Shown: piece after piece, positions 23,391 through 35,440 of the stretch
Numbering within the stretch: the first letter of the stretch is position 1
Layout: each line of letters begins with the position of its first letter
Assembly: GCA_032433595.1 (NCBI GenBank)
Contig: JASWJB010000030.1
Coordinates: 1-64,000, forward strand
DNA: 64,000 nt
DNA from: Conoideocrella luteorostrata
Lineage: Eukaryota; Ascomycota; Sordariomycetes; Hypocreales; Clavicipitaceae
Reading direction: 5' to 3'
Position numbers and translations under genes: made by a program
Notes under the pieces: generated by a model
The model's database searches: none
What the model was told of the DNA's origin: nothing
Seen by the model: only the letters and a program-made list of their open reading frames with translations

Positions 23391-23535
23391 TGTTGGAACG
23401 CCGCCAAGCAGTATCAAGCCCGTCACGTGGTCACCTTCAAGCCACGATATTTATACGGCGATATCGTGCCTTCCACTATGACTTCTTTTCTTCCTCTTAG
23501 ATAGACACAGACAATTATTAATATATTACCTTTGA
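23391..23535 (+). repeat. Copia-like LTR, copy at 23.4 kb
   Basis: It starts TGTTGGAACGCC and aligns with 62645..62799: CACGTGGTCACC (here) against CAGGTGGTCACC, then CCACGATATTTA.ACGGCGATATCG.GCCTTCCAC, a CT-rich stretch and AATATATT. Homology continues past the LTR end into GCACAACCCTGTGCAACCCACAGT, so some internal sequence is retained. No coding region remains. Confidence 0.65.
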
Positions 23536-23599
23536 AGCCGATGATCTAGATCATTGCACAACCCTGTGCAACCCACAGTATCCCTAAAGCAAACTAGGC

Positions 23600-24940
23600 A
23601 GCGGGGCGTGTTGGCTGGGAGAAGGGACCGCGATCCCTCGTGGATCGGGACATGCCGAAATTAATGTGATGCCAGTGGTGCACAGGACATATCGACTACT
23701 TTGAGTACCCTCGACCCTCGGTATTGGTAGAAGAGATCCGACATGGAGTTGACGTGGTAATCCGTCCGACTATTCGGCCCCCCTAGGATCATAACCGTGT
23801 ATCCAGCCGTGGCGGGCGATGATGGGTGGTAGAGGCAGTAGTTGTCGGTCGGAGACTGGAGGAGCTGGGAATTCTTTTCGAGCCTGTCATATCACAGCAT
23901 GTGAGAAGATTCAGAACAGGAATCTGAGAGTTGATGGATGGAATTACCATTTCGAAATATTAAATGGTAAGAGCCCTACCATTGTTGCTGTTTTTGGTCC
24001 GTTTGCAACAGTGCGCGTGCATACTAGCCATGTCGGTGACAAAAAATTGATACTGAACGAGGCACTTGATCTAATACTTAGTTTCGGGGGGGGTGGGCGG
24101 GGTGGCTGCCGTGAAGTTGGAAAGTCGCGAATCGTTCAGCCGGAGATGAGTCGGGTGGCGTCAACGAGTGAAGTCTCTACTAGTATGACAACGACTGTCG
24201 CGGGGTGTCCCGACGATTTACACACTAGTTACCTGCTTTCTTTCAGAAAATGCGCTAAAGAGCGCCTAGGTCTTTGGCTGGGTTCTACTGGACTCTGCAC
24301 GGTTTGGTCTGGGGTTCCGCGGGCCGCGGGCCTCGGTACATTTTACACACAGATTCGTAGTCGCGAAATATCCCTTATTAATCGACAGAGTAATACATTG
24401 ACCACTACGAATTTCTCTGCATTCCTAGGCTAGGCAGGCCTCTAATTTGCTCAGAAAAGGGATTTTCAGTGGTTTTTATCAACAAGTTCACTTCGGACCC
24501 GTTAATTCATCCCGCCGCCGCATCTGGGGTATCAATTCCTCGATCTTGGCGACATCTCTGTTATTGCCGGCTCTGTGACCTGTCCTCCTATTATCCTTGG
24601 TTGGCTGGCAGGTATATTGCTATTAGGACGCAGTGTTAGACTGTGCTTTGGGTCTCTGCTGGCGTTGTGTCTTGGCGTTCGAACTCTGTTTGTATTGCCC
24701 TCTTCGAATGCTTGCCGCGGGCGGCCATTGACTCCCTCGATAAGATTAAGGTCCATCACTAACAATCTTAGCACTGCTGTGATGACATTGTTTATGCTTA
24801 TTATTTGTGTTGTCCACGCGAGGGCGGCGCCTTGAGATAGAGTTGGGGGTCGCGGACCCGAAGATGTGGAAACCTTTGCGACTAATGACAGGTTTCGAAT
24901 CAGGGAATGGGAAGCACAGACATCAGACTCCACTGTGAAC
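23600..24940. other. Degraded stretch without supported gene
   Basis: A 204-residue open frame at 23819..24433 is low-complexity in places (GGGGRGG) and has no family resemblance, so I do not call it a gene. Nothing else is supported. Confidence 0.4.
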
Positions 24941-24943
24941 TTA

Positions 24944-25184
24944 CACCAGCAAGGGCGCCTCCAACAGCCCTTCCATGCAACTGTGGAATTAGGTAAGAGA
25001 AGCAGTCACGGTGCTTTGAGCAGAAATAGCTATAGTAGATGTAGCCTAGGCAACAGCTATGGGTTGGCAGGGTTACATGTATGCATATATCATAGGGTTA
25101 TCCGTCACACAAAAAATGGCGTAGCCAGAGGCAACTTTTCATGTGTAGTTATGACCCTTAAATAAGGCTCATATTTTCCTGTGA
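24944..25184 (+). repeat. Composite dispersed repeat (relic of a coding element)
   Basis: The left part (24944..25089) matches 28139..28298, and the right part (25105..25184) matches 6516..6595, all in the same orientation. Conceptual translation of the left part in both copies preserves QQGRLQ..., TVELG and RSS with different surrounding changes, which suggests a once-coding family member. No complete element is present. Confidence 0.6.
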
Positions 25185-25761
25185 CATTATCTACACCCGT
25201 CTATGGAGATTTTGGCAGGTCCCACATACCGGCGATGCTTGTGGCATGGGAAGTGAGCACTTGTCATGCTCACTTATGCGGGGGGGTGAGTGGCAAAATT
25301 GCTCGCTTACTTTAACTAAGCGCTTCTCTCATTGATCTGTCTTCCGACATTCTATCGTGCGCGTCTGCCCTCCTAACTGGTGTGGCTAATGCAGGGAGCC
25401 ACTCCTCAGGCTCAGCCCGCTACAGGAGTCTCTTCCCACTATGACCAGCATGCGCGATATATACCAGCATCGTCTAAGTAAACGCCGCCCCTGGCCTCCT
25501 AAAATTAACTTGCCTAGCTACTTACTTACGCCTTGTTTCTATTTTTTTTTTGTAGGGTCTACTTTTGCTCTTAATACTAAGCACTTACAAGACGTAATTA
25601 AAGACTAAAGAAACCCTTAATTTCTGACCTATAGCAGTGGGCTAGATATTTTTTATAGCTGATTTATCAAGATTCAACTAAATTGGTCCCGTCTAAACTT
25701 TTACGAGTGTAGTTGCACTCCCTCGCTAGTAACCTGTTCCGCCCAAGCGCCATAAGTTACA

Positions 25762-26682
25762 TTACATGCGATTCTGACGCTGCTCACGAGTAATAATCGA
25801 GGCAAAGTCATCCCACATATTCAAAAATGACTCATTGTTAAGCATCCCGTCCTGATATTCATCACCGAGTTGTGTGCCTATGCTCTGTAACCGTTCTAGC
25901 TCATCACCCAATGGATCTAGCTGACCTTGAGGATTTTCCGTCGTACCCAGGTTAGTGTCATCCGACAGAGAGTTAATATGCTCTAAATGAACGCGAAACA
26001 TTCGATCTATCTCGTCGGTGGACAGTGCCGCGACACCTTGGTCGACAACTTGGCCATGGGTCGAAGCAGCCGCATCACTTGACCCTGCTGCCCCATGCAC
26101 AACATGATCAAGGCTTTGGTAATGATCAAGGCCTTGGTTCGAGGCACAGTGTCGTGGCTGCAAGGTTAAGTCGTGATCTTGCTCAAGTTTGTTGCCATGC
26201 GCACCGGCTGGCACGGCGGCAGACGAGCGACGGCCATCATGCGGAAACTCCGACTGGTAGCTCACTCCTGGTTCAGGCGAGACTGAGTTCATCGCCGACG
26301 GGAGCCTGGACAGTGATAACCGTGGCACGGCGACAGAAGATTCTGTCTGAGAAGATGCCAAGGTAGCGCTACTGGTGGATACGCTCCGTTGGCTGCCCCG
26401 GCTTACGTTTCGCCGTCCGCATTTCTGGACCCCGTGCCGCCTGCGGTGTGGCTGGGTTGCAGGTTGCAAGTCGCAGAGCCGAAAGGTCGGATTCTGCCCC
26501 GGCACCATGGGGTAGCCCTCGATCGTCTCGAGTTCGCCATGATGGATTCTGAGCAATTGCGCGTCCAAGTCGCCCAAAAAACGGCTCAGCATGTAATAGT
26601 AATCGCTAATACAGTCGTCGACGTTTATTAATGCCTGTCTAGGTGGCAATGCATGGCTAGAATCTGCGGTCATCGTCAACAA
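25762..26682 (-). CDS. Hypothetical protein, 306 residues
   Basis: A long uninterrupted minus-strand frame stands in otherwise degraded DNA. The first 70 residues look like a folded helical region (DDCISDYYYMLSRFLGDLD). The middle is basic and then Ser/Thr/Gln/His-rich, and the end is acidic (DEIDRMFRVHLEHIN, QDGMLNNESFLNMWDDFASI). The pattern of ordered head, basic linker and acidic amphipathic tail is that of many fungal transcription regulators, but I see no zinc cluster, bZIP or homeodomain. A first exon upstream near 26776 (MEHTVEADFAEAN) is possible, but the splice sites are unconvincing. It could be a C-terminal exon of a truncated regulator. No family is recognised. Confidence 0.45.
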   Translation of the reverse strand: MLTMTADSSHALPPRQALINVDDCISDYYYMLSRFLGDLDAQLLRIHHGELETIEGYPMVPGQNPTFRLCDLQPATQPHRRRHGVQKCGRRNVSRGSQRSVSTSSATLASSQTESSVAVPRLSLSRLPSAMNSVSPEPGVSYQSEFPHDGRRSSAAVPAGAHGNKLEQDHDLTLQPRHCASNQGLDHYQSLDHVVHGAAGSSDAAASTHGQVVDQGVAALSTDEIDRMFRVHLEHINSLSDDTNLGTTENPQGQLDPLGDELERLQSIGTQLGDEYQDGMLNNESFLNMWDDFASIITREQRQNRM

Positions 26683-28138
26683 CGGCCCTCAAGAGTCTGA
26701 TGCTATTTCAAAGGTTACGAACCATTATTACTCAGCATATTAGCCTCCGCAAAATCGGCTTCCACTGTGTGCTCCATGGTTTTCGTGTTAGTCAGTGGGC
26801 AACTCTGGCGTGGCAGCGAAAAAAGACGGGTATGGGGAGTATTCCGGTGAATGGACTTGAGGTGCCTACCATCAACGTCTTATATTGTCAGTTTGCTGGC
26901 TTGTCCGTTGCGCGGTGCGCCAAATTGGTCAGATTGGTAGTGCTGGGAACCAGAAAACGGTGAGAGGGCGAGAATCAGGGGCGCAACTAATCTGCATTGC
27001 CTATTCTGTCGATACAAAAATAATAGTACTAGGGTGGTGAGGGTAGTCGCTAGATAAGACAAGTCGATAGGCTCCTGATAGTCAAAAAAAGATACTAAGA
27101 GCTAGCCTCAAAGTCCGCGGGGTGAGATGTACTGTATGGCATTTGATGAAGTACACAATACTAGTTCATCGTATGAAAACCGTTGAGAATCTACGGAGAA
27201 TATTAGAACGTAATGCACGTAACCTAGCAGGGGAGCCAAAGGGTACGAGACTTTCTCAAACACGATGCGGGCGAAGGGTAGCCATACAGCCTATTAAATG
27301 TTGACACCTTCCAGACTAATGCAAGGTCCAATTTGGTCTGCTTACACAAATTGTCCTGTCGCTTCCACCGCGGCCGGCACGAGCAGGCGTGTTAGTACAG
27401 GTACGGGTGGTTTTCGGGCGGCGTCGATCACGATTGACGACGCTAATTTTTGCCACTAGCGGAGTACATTATGCGAAGTCGAAAGCCTTGGGACCAAAAC
27501 TTTGTTTTTTGTAATCAGTTACTGGAGGCATAACACCCTTGTGGCAAAACGGCTTGCCGAGTATTCTGTAGTTGATGCCCCTGCCGATTTCCTTTTTTAC
27601 ATGTGCCCCACTCTTATTGTAGACCAGAAACCGCGCCCCGTGTGCTCCCAGTCGGTGATGTCCGGACGCTGCGAAGCGGTGGAGACAAGCTTTTGGGATT
27701 ATTCCAAGACACTATCACACAATTTATGGGTTAAGCCCCTCGCCCCCCTTAAAAAAAAAAGGAAAAAATGGACTGGGCGGTTGAGGCAGGATCGACATAG
27801 AGCAAAGAGACAGATGTGAGAAGGTGGCTTTAAGCTAGTCTACGGGTAATGGCGCCGGCAACAACTGAGCCGGGTAGCTCGAGCCGGGGATGGGATAATG
27901 ACCTGGTGAAATTGTTACTCTTGGAAGTGAGGTGTGCTTGTCTTGACAATGCTTCTCTCATGTACATGCCTTGGCATGTTACTTGCACGTAGAAGCTCTT
28001 TTTTAACAGCGTACTAGACCCTTCCGACGGTTGTCCGGTAGGCTATTTGCATGTTATTTGACAGCTTTCAAAATATAGAAACAAACTTTGGGTCAAAGTG
28101 CAACAAACGGAGCCTCTGCGTTTTCCGTTATGGACCTA
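26683..28138. other. Gene-free stretch
   Basis: Several frames of 60-105 residues show no family resemblance. An A-rich run is at 27750..27768. I see no supported feature. Confidence 0.4.
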
Positions 28139-28298
28139 CTCCAACAAGGACGCCTCCAAAAGCCCCCATCCCACTGGACCGTAGAATTGGGTTGTAGGAG
28201 CAGTCGTGCTGGTCCCAGAGGTAATGGCCGTAGTAGTTGCGGCTGAGACAGCAGCAATAACTGCAACAGCAATAATTAGCGGGCTACATGTATGCGTG
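28139..28298 (+). repeat. Second copy of the 24.9-kb relic
   Basis: It aligns with 24944..25089: CTCCAACAAGGACGCCTCCA against the CACCAGCAAGGGCGCCTCCA of the other copy, then GTAGAATT, AGGAGCAGTC and CTACATGTATGCGTG. It is followed at about 28230..28500 by GCT/GAC/AAC-rich sequence encoding short Ala/Asp/Asn runs in shifting frames. Confidence 0.6.
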
Positions 28299-28499
28299 TC
28301 CCAGGCCGTGCCCAATTGCGAACAAGTACGAGATGCCGTATGCAGCCGATTTCATCGACATGATAGGCGCAGAGAAAGCTTAGGATAAGTCAATTATGCT
28401 GCTATTGTTAACGACGCTTCTGCTACTGACGATGCTACTGACAAAGGTCTTCTTGCCCAATGCTGCTGCTGACGATGCTGATGCTAACGATACCATGGC

Positions 28500-31400
28500 T
28501 GATAAGTTTACTATTATCCCAAGTTAGTATTTGTTTTTTCCCCGAGGGGCTCAACGGGGGACCCGTCGGGAGCCGCCTACAGCGGGCTTCCTCCATACAG
28601 AATCTCACCGCCCTTTTTCCGTATCTCAAATTTCCTCAACACTACAGCTTCGCCATATAGTATATCACAATACATCACGAATTATATTGACAGATAGCCG
28701 AGAAAATTGACAAATCAATTCAATTAGAGAGAAGCAGAAACTTGATCTCCACTTAGCACCAACGTATCAAAGATGAATGCGGGAAGTTACGCTTCTCCTT
28801 GGGTAATCGCAAATCTCAGGCGAAGCTCCGCTTTCCCTGATAACAGGCCATGAGGCTCAAAAGCAACCAGTGGAGGGTTTATTAACCTTCCCCGAAGTAA
28901 CCCGGTTTCCCAACCTACCGCTTCCTGAACAACCTACTCTACTCCGCATTGCGACAAATGCACGGTATTTCGCACGAGCTCACCACTTTGTCTAGCCAGA
29001 ATAGGGCCACGTCGATCCTGCCCGACTTGCTGGAGATGCCCGCATACTCACTTAGTAGCTCGTTCTTAACAAAAAGAATCCCGGTGTTCATGTCGCTCTA
29101 GCTTGGGGGGGCGCAAGCCCAGCCATCTGCCGTCTGGGAAGAAGTGGCAGCCATGACGTAGATAGCCTGGACGGCTAGATATCATCCAATCGTCGAGCCA
29201 ATCGGCCTCCTACCATTTTGGAAGCCTGTGCTACCGTACATGTTCGTGACTGCCGTAAGACTATTTTTAATAATAGAAACATAAGCGTTTCCACATGTGT
29301 AAACACCAGGGAAATGACCAGACAATACCAACCAGCCTATCTGAGTCCTCATCAGCCCACCTTGCGATATATGAGACTTTATCATCGTCGAAGAGTTTAA
29401 TCAATGCTGCAGTAGGTGTGTAGCCGCTGAACGGGCGTTGCAAATACCCTTTCGTACGAGTGTGATATCAGAGAATTATTCTTTAACAATAGCAGCTACA
29501 TCACTGGCTCGAATACCGGCTCGACGGCTTGCTGACTGAATCGTTGCTTCCATTGGTAGCCAGACGTCGATGGGACAGATGCGCTGTTGTAATCCCTGGT
29601 CCATGGTTATGCCAGCGGTGTTTCGGATCTTTAGGTTGTCGAAGAAGCCGTTTGCTTTCCTCTATGATTAAGCTATTAGTTTCCATTTCTATCCTCACTT
29701 TCGAGACGAAGACCAAAGCTTTCCGATGCCCTCGGCAACCTAAAGCGGTCACACCAAAAGGAATATCTAATTACCTGTTCTGTATAAGAGTATTGATTCC
29801 GCCTAACTATCCCAAACCCATTGTCCTTCGCACACGTTCTGACAGCGTTAAAAAGCGCTTCAGCCGATGGCGCTAGGTCGCTACACACTAATAGGTTCGG
29901 GATGGGCTCTGGAGCTGGGTATAAAGACTGTCGAGCGGGCGATAAATTTATAATTTCCGGTGTTGGCGGCGTCCCGGGCTGTGTTTAGCAAGGTATAAGG
30001 TGAAGAGTACGATGGAGGGGAGTCATATTGTTGCGTAGAGTATAAGCCCTAATTGCAGCCACTGGAGAGGCAGTTCAGTCGGCATACACTTTTGCTCCAT
30101 AGTCAAGTGGTAAATTGTTCCAACACATATGCTTCTGAGTTTAAAGGCGACCAACCACACCTCTCCCGCCAAGTTCATACCCATTCGTAGGATTGAGCAA
30201 GGTTGGTGGTTTATTTTCAGCCTTCATCGATGACTCATCGTACTATAGTTATTGCGGAATCGAACTCGGTTCTTGTCCTTGTCGTGATTTGCCGAGGGCC
30301 GGGAGATGACTCGGGGGTTCAGAAGCAAGTGGATTAAGCTCCGGGCCTGGTATAAGCGCTGTGGCTCTTTGGCTTTGTCTTCGTTCACGGAAGAAGTCAT
30401 TGCCAAGAAGTGTCGATCAGAACGAAGATTCTATGCAGATTCGTGGAGACCTAGTGAGTTAGGATGTGCAAGGCTTGAGAATGTCTGCGGGTTAAAAGCA
30501 AAGATTTTGTTGGGGCAGTCTCGTCGCTAAGCCCATAGAGCCGACTGGTGCTTCTGCTAGGGCTGCTCGTGGACTGTGAAGGTCTACGTCGAGCTTGCTG
30601 ACTGGATCGTTGCCATTTTCTTCCTGGATGCGGGTGGTCACCAGGGCTGGAGCTACTTTGTTGACGACAAAGATCCGCGCAGGCAGGCAGAATGCTCGGA
30701 TGTAGACATACTGTGTGGAGCCAGGAGACGCGTTGGAATGCAGAGCCTCTGGAGTGCAGATTGTCATGGTGTGTGGATGGATGCACGCGCTGACACCACT
30801 CACATTGCCCTGGATGTCCCAATTAATTTGTCAACACCCTGGGGTGATCGATCTTCTTTGAACCCATGTCTGCTAGTCTCACGGCTGCTGCCAGGCTCCC
30901 CAGTTATGTTTGGCATGCTAGTACAAATTTGTGGTATGTACTCCGTACGATGGCTAGAATTACGCAGCCAAAAATATTCCCTGACAACGCCAAAGCCACA
31001 CACCGTGGCCCTCACAACATCACCTTAGATAACAACACCCCCACCCCCCACGACTTTATCGGTAATGCCGCTACGAGGCTTTCTTTTTTTGCTGGCACTG
31101 TAGGCAATCTTTGCTTTTGTTTAAAGTTACTTTATTCGTCCGCGCTGCGACGGAAGTTACTACAAGAATCACGTCCGAGTCCGATCCAGAGCCTAGATTG
31201 TCGCCATGGTTAGAGGCGGCCTCCTCAGGGCGTTGGAATTCGACAAACTCGCACACAAAAAATCGGCTGCGATTACAGACTCAAGATAACGGCTTCTATA
31301 AATAAGGTGATTAGGTATGAACCTATGATGTGCTAAGCTATTTTCACAATCACGGCAAGTCTCTGGAAGCTGCAGCACATGTTGTGTGTCACAATGTGAG

Positions 31401-33148
31401 CAGCTACGGAAGTGGTTATCTGATGGGTGAAATTGTCCTTATATTCTGGCTATTTGGCGAGGACTTGAAACCTCTTTCATGGAAGTTTTCTAACCTGTAC
31501 GCTACGGATCCTATCATATGATGGATGGTATGTTGCCAAGCCGGCGCATTCTTGTGGATTCCTCCGTCGGCGGGTTCCTCGTGACATTGTGCATCGTAGA
31601 TTTACCGATAGTCAAGTCGCGATGATTACAAGCATGTCAAGACAGTAAGACTTACGCCTATGAGTAATGGCGATTTCGTCCGAGCAAATAATACCGAAGA
31701 GCTCTGCTTCGAATTAAGAGACATATAAAACCAACCACTAGAGAGTCGTTTGGCCGAAAACACAACCGCAGCTTTGTTCAGCCCATTAAGCAGAGTATTA
31801 AAGCCAAATACTTCAAGAGTGAAAGACGCTGCTGATGAAGCTTTTGATAATACCGCCTAGCGAACCCTTTGATCTTTGCCCAAAAAGCGCTTTTGTAGCA
31901 TGTGTATAATTGTTCTTCTGACCGCTGTTGAGGTGCCCATCGTGAGCGTATTGCTGAATTGAAGTGTACGGAAGCCTGATAACTTTGGTCCGGCATTTGA
32001 ACCATATGATCTGATCCTAAGTGAGGTCACTACAAATTGCGCCAGGTCTCTGCCGAGCCCCATCACCGAATTGAGGTTACATTGCTAGATGTGTGTGGGA
32101 CACCAGTATGCGTGTGTGGTGGGTGTGTGCTCTGGGTCGACAAACCACATGCGAACCATAGCAAAAACAAATCATAGAATACATGCAGGATACATGCTTG
32201 AATTTAAAACCACAGTAGGCTTTATTGTTTCCCAAAGCATCATCGCAATTTCGGCGAGAATTCAGGCCAGGGAGATATTGCCAAAGGACGATATTGCCAG
32301 TCGCTGGTGGCTCGCGGAGCCCCTTGTAAGTTTATCCATGACCAATGTTACTCAGAAATCACATATACTGCGCGCTTAATGTGTGTTGGGGCGCATGGTG
32401 TATTGAGAACACCGGCCAGAGGGCTTGTGAAAAGCAGGCCACATTAGCCTGTGCTTTGGTTTCGAGCGGGTGTTCACACCCTCATAAGTGGCGTAGCTGC
32501 CCGGGTCTCAGATTCTGAAGCTAGTCCTTAGTATCGTTTTTAGTCTACAGAGTACTCCGTAGTCGGGCTACCTACACCCCCCAGCGTTTTTCTCCGTCTA
32601 GAATAACCATGTAGCTTACATACTAGTATCCCATCCAGGGTTGTTAAATGGGCGGTACACCCTACTACCCACTAGACTCTGTAGTCGAGACACTATAGTG
32701 GATCTCCTGGGTTCTGAGAGGCTTAATGTATCGCTAGACCATCTTGTCTCTCTTTAGCCTCTTTTTTCCCTGGGGACTCCTAGTGATTCGCGTTACTAGC
32801 GTGCCTACTAAATTTATCATCCTACGGGGTGCTCTTTTACAATACAACGTACTTGGAATAACTTTTACCATGACAGAAAATAAGCCATAATCAAGTGCCT
32901 TTAATTTCCCAAGTTCTAATAGACAACAAGTCTCAGCCACGTCCGACTTTGCCTCTCTGTAATCCAGAAGACACTGCGAGGTAGTCAGTTGACCTTCAGT
33001 CAGTTTCGTACTAGTACAGCCTCACAGCTATAGCGGCATGGGGTCTGTAGCCAATTAAAAGCGGAGCGTCTAATAGTACCCCACCCTCTCTGCCTGCTCA
33101 TTTGCACTACGATACACTGTACAAAGCCCCAGCCACTTTCAATTTACA
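28500..33148. other. Long degraded stretch without intact gene
   Basis: I find no intact gene over 4.6 kb. Open frames are short. Two places share the words CTTGCTGACTG.ATCGTTGC (29528 and 30595), too short to interpret. TACTCCGTAC occurs at 30950 and TACTCCGTAG at 32555. At 31890..32060 the minus strand keeps an open frame of 69 residues without a recognised family. Confidence 0.4.
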
Positions 33149-33530
33149 GTGAGCTGCATCGCACGCCTCACTGACGTGGTGACAGGCATACTTGGTGCGG
33201 CCCTACAGTATGTAGTCGCGAACACAGATCTGATGAAGAAACACTTTTTTTCTTCTCGACCAACAACACGCCCCACTACAGCACGAGATTATTGCATCAG
33301 CCGACGGGCGAGTTTCGCCCACACGAAAACGTGTTCTCGCCTACTTGTTCGTCTGCCATTCACATTTCCATCCACTGTAGCTCGACCTATTGAACTCGAC
33401 CGGACGAAATCGACGCACACAAGTAAAACGCCTTGCCTACCTACGCAGTCTTTGTGTCCCTGTCCATCTATTATCGTGTTGCCCGACTTCCACCCGTGCC
33501 ATATCCCCGCACTTATTGCCGCCTCCACCA

Positions 33531-33733
33531 TGGCTTTTGGTCGCCTCTGGCCCATATTCAATGCTCGTGTAGCAAGTACACCTGCAGTGGCGCCAGTAGC
33601 GGTTGTTAGCAACGCTCGTACTACTATTATTAGCGCCTTGATGCTCCTCTTCTACTCGCGCCGACAAATGGATACTGTTGACACTTGTATGGCCGTCACG
33701 GGCGCTTATGCGGGTTCAGTTAATTCTAGTTAA
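33531..33733 (+). pseudogene. Truncated small membrane protein, possibly DUF4267-like
   Basis: The 5' flank from about 33340 is rich in C and T and leads to an ATG in an excellent context (CCACCATGGCT), as in active fungal promoters. The frame gives 67 residues. The second half, LMLLFYSRRQMDTVDTCMAV then TGAYAG, resembles the end of DUF4267-type four-helix proteins (flFYsR...D.vD...a..G..aG). The first three helices are missing or replaced, so this looks like a gene with an internal deletion. Confidence 0.35.
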
Positions 33734-33739
33734 ATTCGT

Positions 33740-34186
33740 TTTTCGATTGGGCGATTGCATTAATATCCCAAATATATAGACAGTCCTACTAATGATAGAA
33801 CTACCGGAGTTGTGAATACGTCTTACTCCATGAGGCCTCTAAATGTAAAGTAATAACTCAAAGGTTCAGTGAAATTGACTTGATAGTCGTCTAACCTGGT
33901 CCTAGAACCCACATTTCATGTGCCACGCGACGACAGAAGACACTCCTGTAGCGATTGTCCCTTCTAGCATTAGTGGAGTGCGGGGCTTTCTCGCAGGGCT
34001 TTAGCCGCTGGAACTACCAGAGTCTTGGGGGAAACCTAGGCACTATCACTTGTCGGATAGGATAGCCAATAACGTCGCCCACCCACTTTCCAGACACCTT
34101 AGCTGCTCGATGTGTGCCCCCAATTTCGTCACATTCGTCAGCATTCTTAGTTGAAAATAGTAATATTTGGTGTTTTCTAGCTAGTA
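33740..34186. other. Gene-free stretch
   Basis: No supported feature. Confidence 0.4.
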
Positions 34187-34620
34187 AGCTGTCACTCGTG
34201 ACAGGTCTTCCAAAGGTATGTCAGCAACCGCGTTTACTGCTGTAATTTGCGCTGGAAGGCGCTGCCATGCCTTTTCAACATCTTTAATATTCGCGAATTT
34301 TTTATCAGGATTATGCCTAACTTTCTGCTTCTTCCTTGGTTTGTGGGCATTAACTTAATGCCTAAGATCCTGAATTTCTTCCTCTGTGTGTACTAGGCAA
34401 TATTTTATTGTTAATTCCTTTCCGGATCTTCCGAAATAATTGACGAGCTGTTGGGTCTGTCTAACGAGGAGGAATAACTTGGTTAATTAGCTGCTAAACA
34501 TGACTACCGCGCTGAGGGGTCTTGAGAAGGGCTTCCTGCTGCTTTTCATGATTTGAGGCGTTGCTTGAAAAGGCTTATCAGCAGCTGATAGTAATTTTTA
34601 TAGAAGAGGTCTTGTCATAT
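34187..34620 (-). pseudogene. C-terminal relic of a pogo/Fot1-like transposase
   Basis: Minus-strand frames read KTPQR..., then EEEIQDLRH, then PRKKQKVRHNPDKKFANIKD followed by VEKAWQ and a stop. The order of a charged coiled segment, a KPKKRKKV-like basic motif, and DPNxxFAxIxxV is typical of the tail after the DDE domain in fungal pogo/Fot1 transposases. Stops and frameshifts interrupt it. The DDE catalytic core and the TIRs are not recognisable. Confidence 0.4.
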
Positions 34621-34626
34621 TGACAG

Positions 34627-34834
34627 TGTTACATATGGGGATAGCCATAGCTAGCACGGGTCACTTGGGTCATTCACGTGGCAGACTCGACGCATAAAAG
34701 GTCGAGTCCAGCTCGATAAAAGATGAATTCAACAACTATCATGCAATTACATTACATCTTACTTGTGTTTTACTTTATGTTATTTACGTGCGTCTTATGT
34801 CTCACGACCCTTTACATCTCATCTAATATTAACA
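34627..34834. repeat. Solo LTR (208 bp)
   Basis: It begins TGTTACATATGG and ends AATATTAACA, giving the canonical TGTTA...TAACA ends. It has two TATA-like words (GCATAAAAGG, CGATAAAAGA) in the middle and a T-rich second half. No matching second LTR is seen in the window and I see no target-site duplication. It is unlike the copia-type LTRs here, so possibly gypsy-type. Confidence 0.6.
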
Positions 34835-34952
34835 ATCCTCGTGCCAAGTCTAGCATCCCACTAGACCGAACCAGCACGTGACAGTGCTGATAAATTTGAC
34901 GATATTAAAAGGCTGCCATACTCCGTAATGGCCGACATTAGCTATTTGGTGT

Positions 34953-35022
34953 GCCCAAAACATAAAAGGTACTTCCTCTCCTGCAATAGGTGGCGGGGTA
35001 CTTGACACGTTTCGGGTATGTC
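34953..35022. repeat. Copy of the 68-bp repeat
   Basis: Partner of 20668..20735, in the same orientation and about 85 percent identical by eye. Confidence 0.65.
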
Positions 35023-35079
35023 TGTGTGCCCGACGGCATCGGGGATTGCGTTACTTCGCGCACACAATGTGCCCGCCGC

Positions 35080-35440
35080 CGCAGCCGGGCGTATTTACGA
35101 AAGCTCGATTGGGACAGTGTGGTGTGGGGGGGGAGAAGTACCAGGTTATTGCGGATATGAGCGTTTATTTCGCAGCCGAGTTGATTGAAACTTACCCGGA
35201 CGCGAAGGTGATTCCTGGCACGGGGATGTGGAAGCCCGGTATCGGAGTTGTCTTGGTATGCTCGAGACGCTTACATTCCACGCGCCTTTGGCCATGTTTG
35301 AGCGCTGGTTATGCCACGCCTTTCGCGGGAACTTACTGGCACATCATCATGTGATAAAGACAATGAGTGCAGGCAGGCCTATGTGTGGCCTACGCTGCGG
35401 ATTGACGAACAAGGCCTTGTCCCCTGTGGCCGGGTGAGTC
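35080..35440 (+). pseudogene. Sulfotransferase-like (P-loop) gene relic
   Basis: The segment reads EKYQVIADMSVYFAAELIET then YPDAKVI, the characteristic stretch of the fungal sulfotransferase family (dxPxxxFxxELIexYPdAKVIltvRd). The RD that should follow is destroyed. A second frame continues with FERWLCHAFRGN and HHHV, corresponding to the later helices. At least two frameshifts are needed. The N-terminal PAPS-binding loop is not visible. Confidence 0.65.

Noticed and set aside
23819..24433. 204-residue open frame
   Set aside because: Composition is irregular and partly low-complexity, no family resemblance, and it lies in decayed DNA.
33149..33530. Long frame upstream of the DUF4267-like fragment as coding sequence
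   Set aside because: It is C/T-rich leader sequence with no good start; the ATG at 33531 has the strong context.
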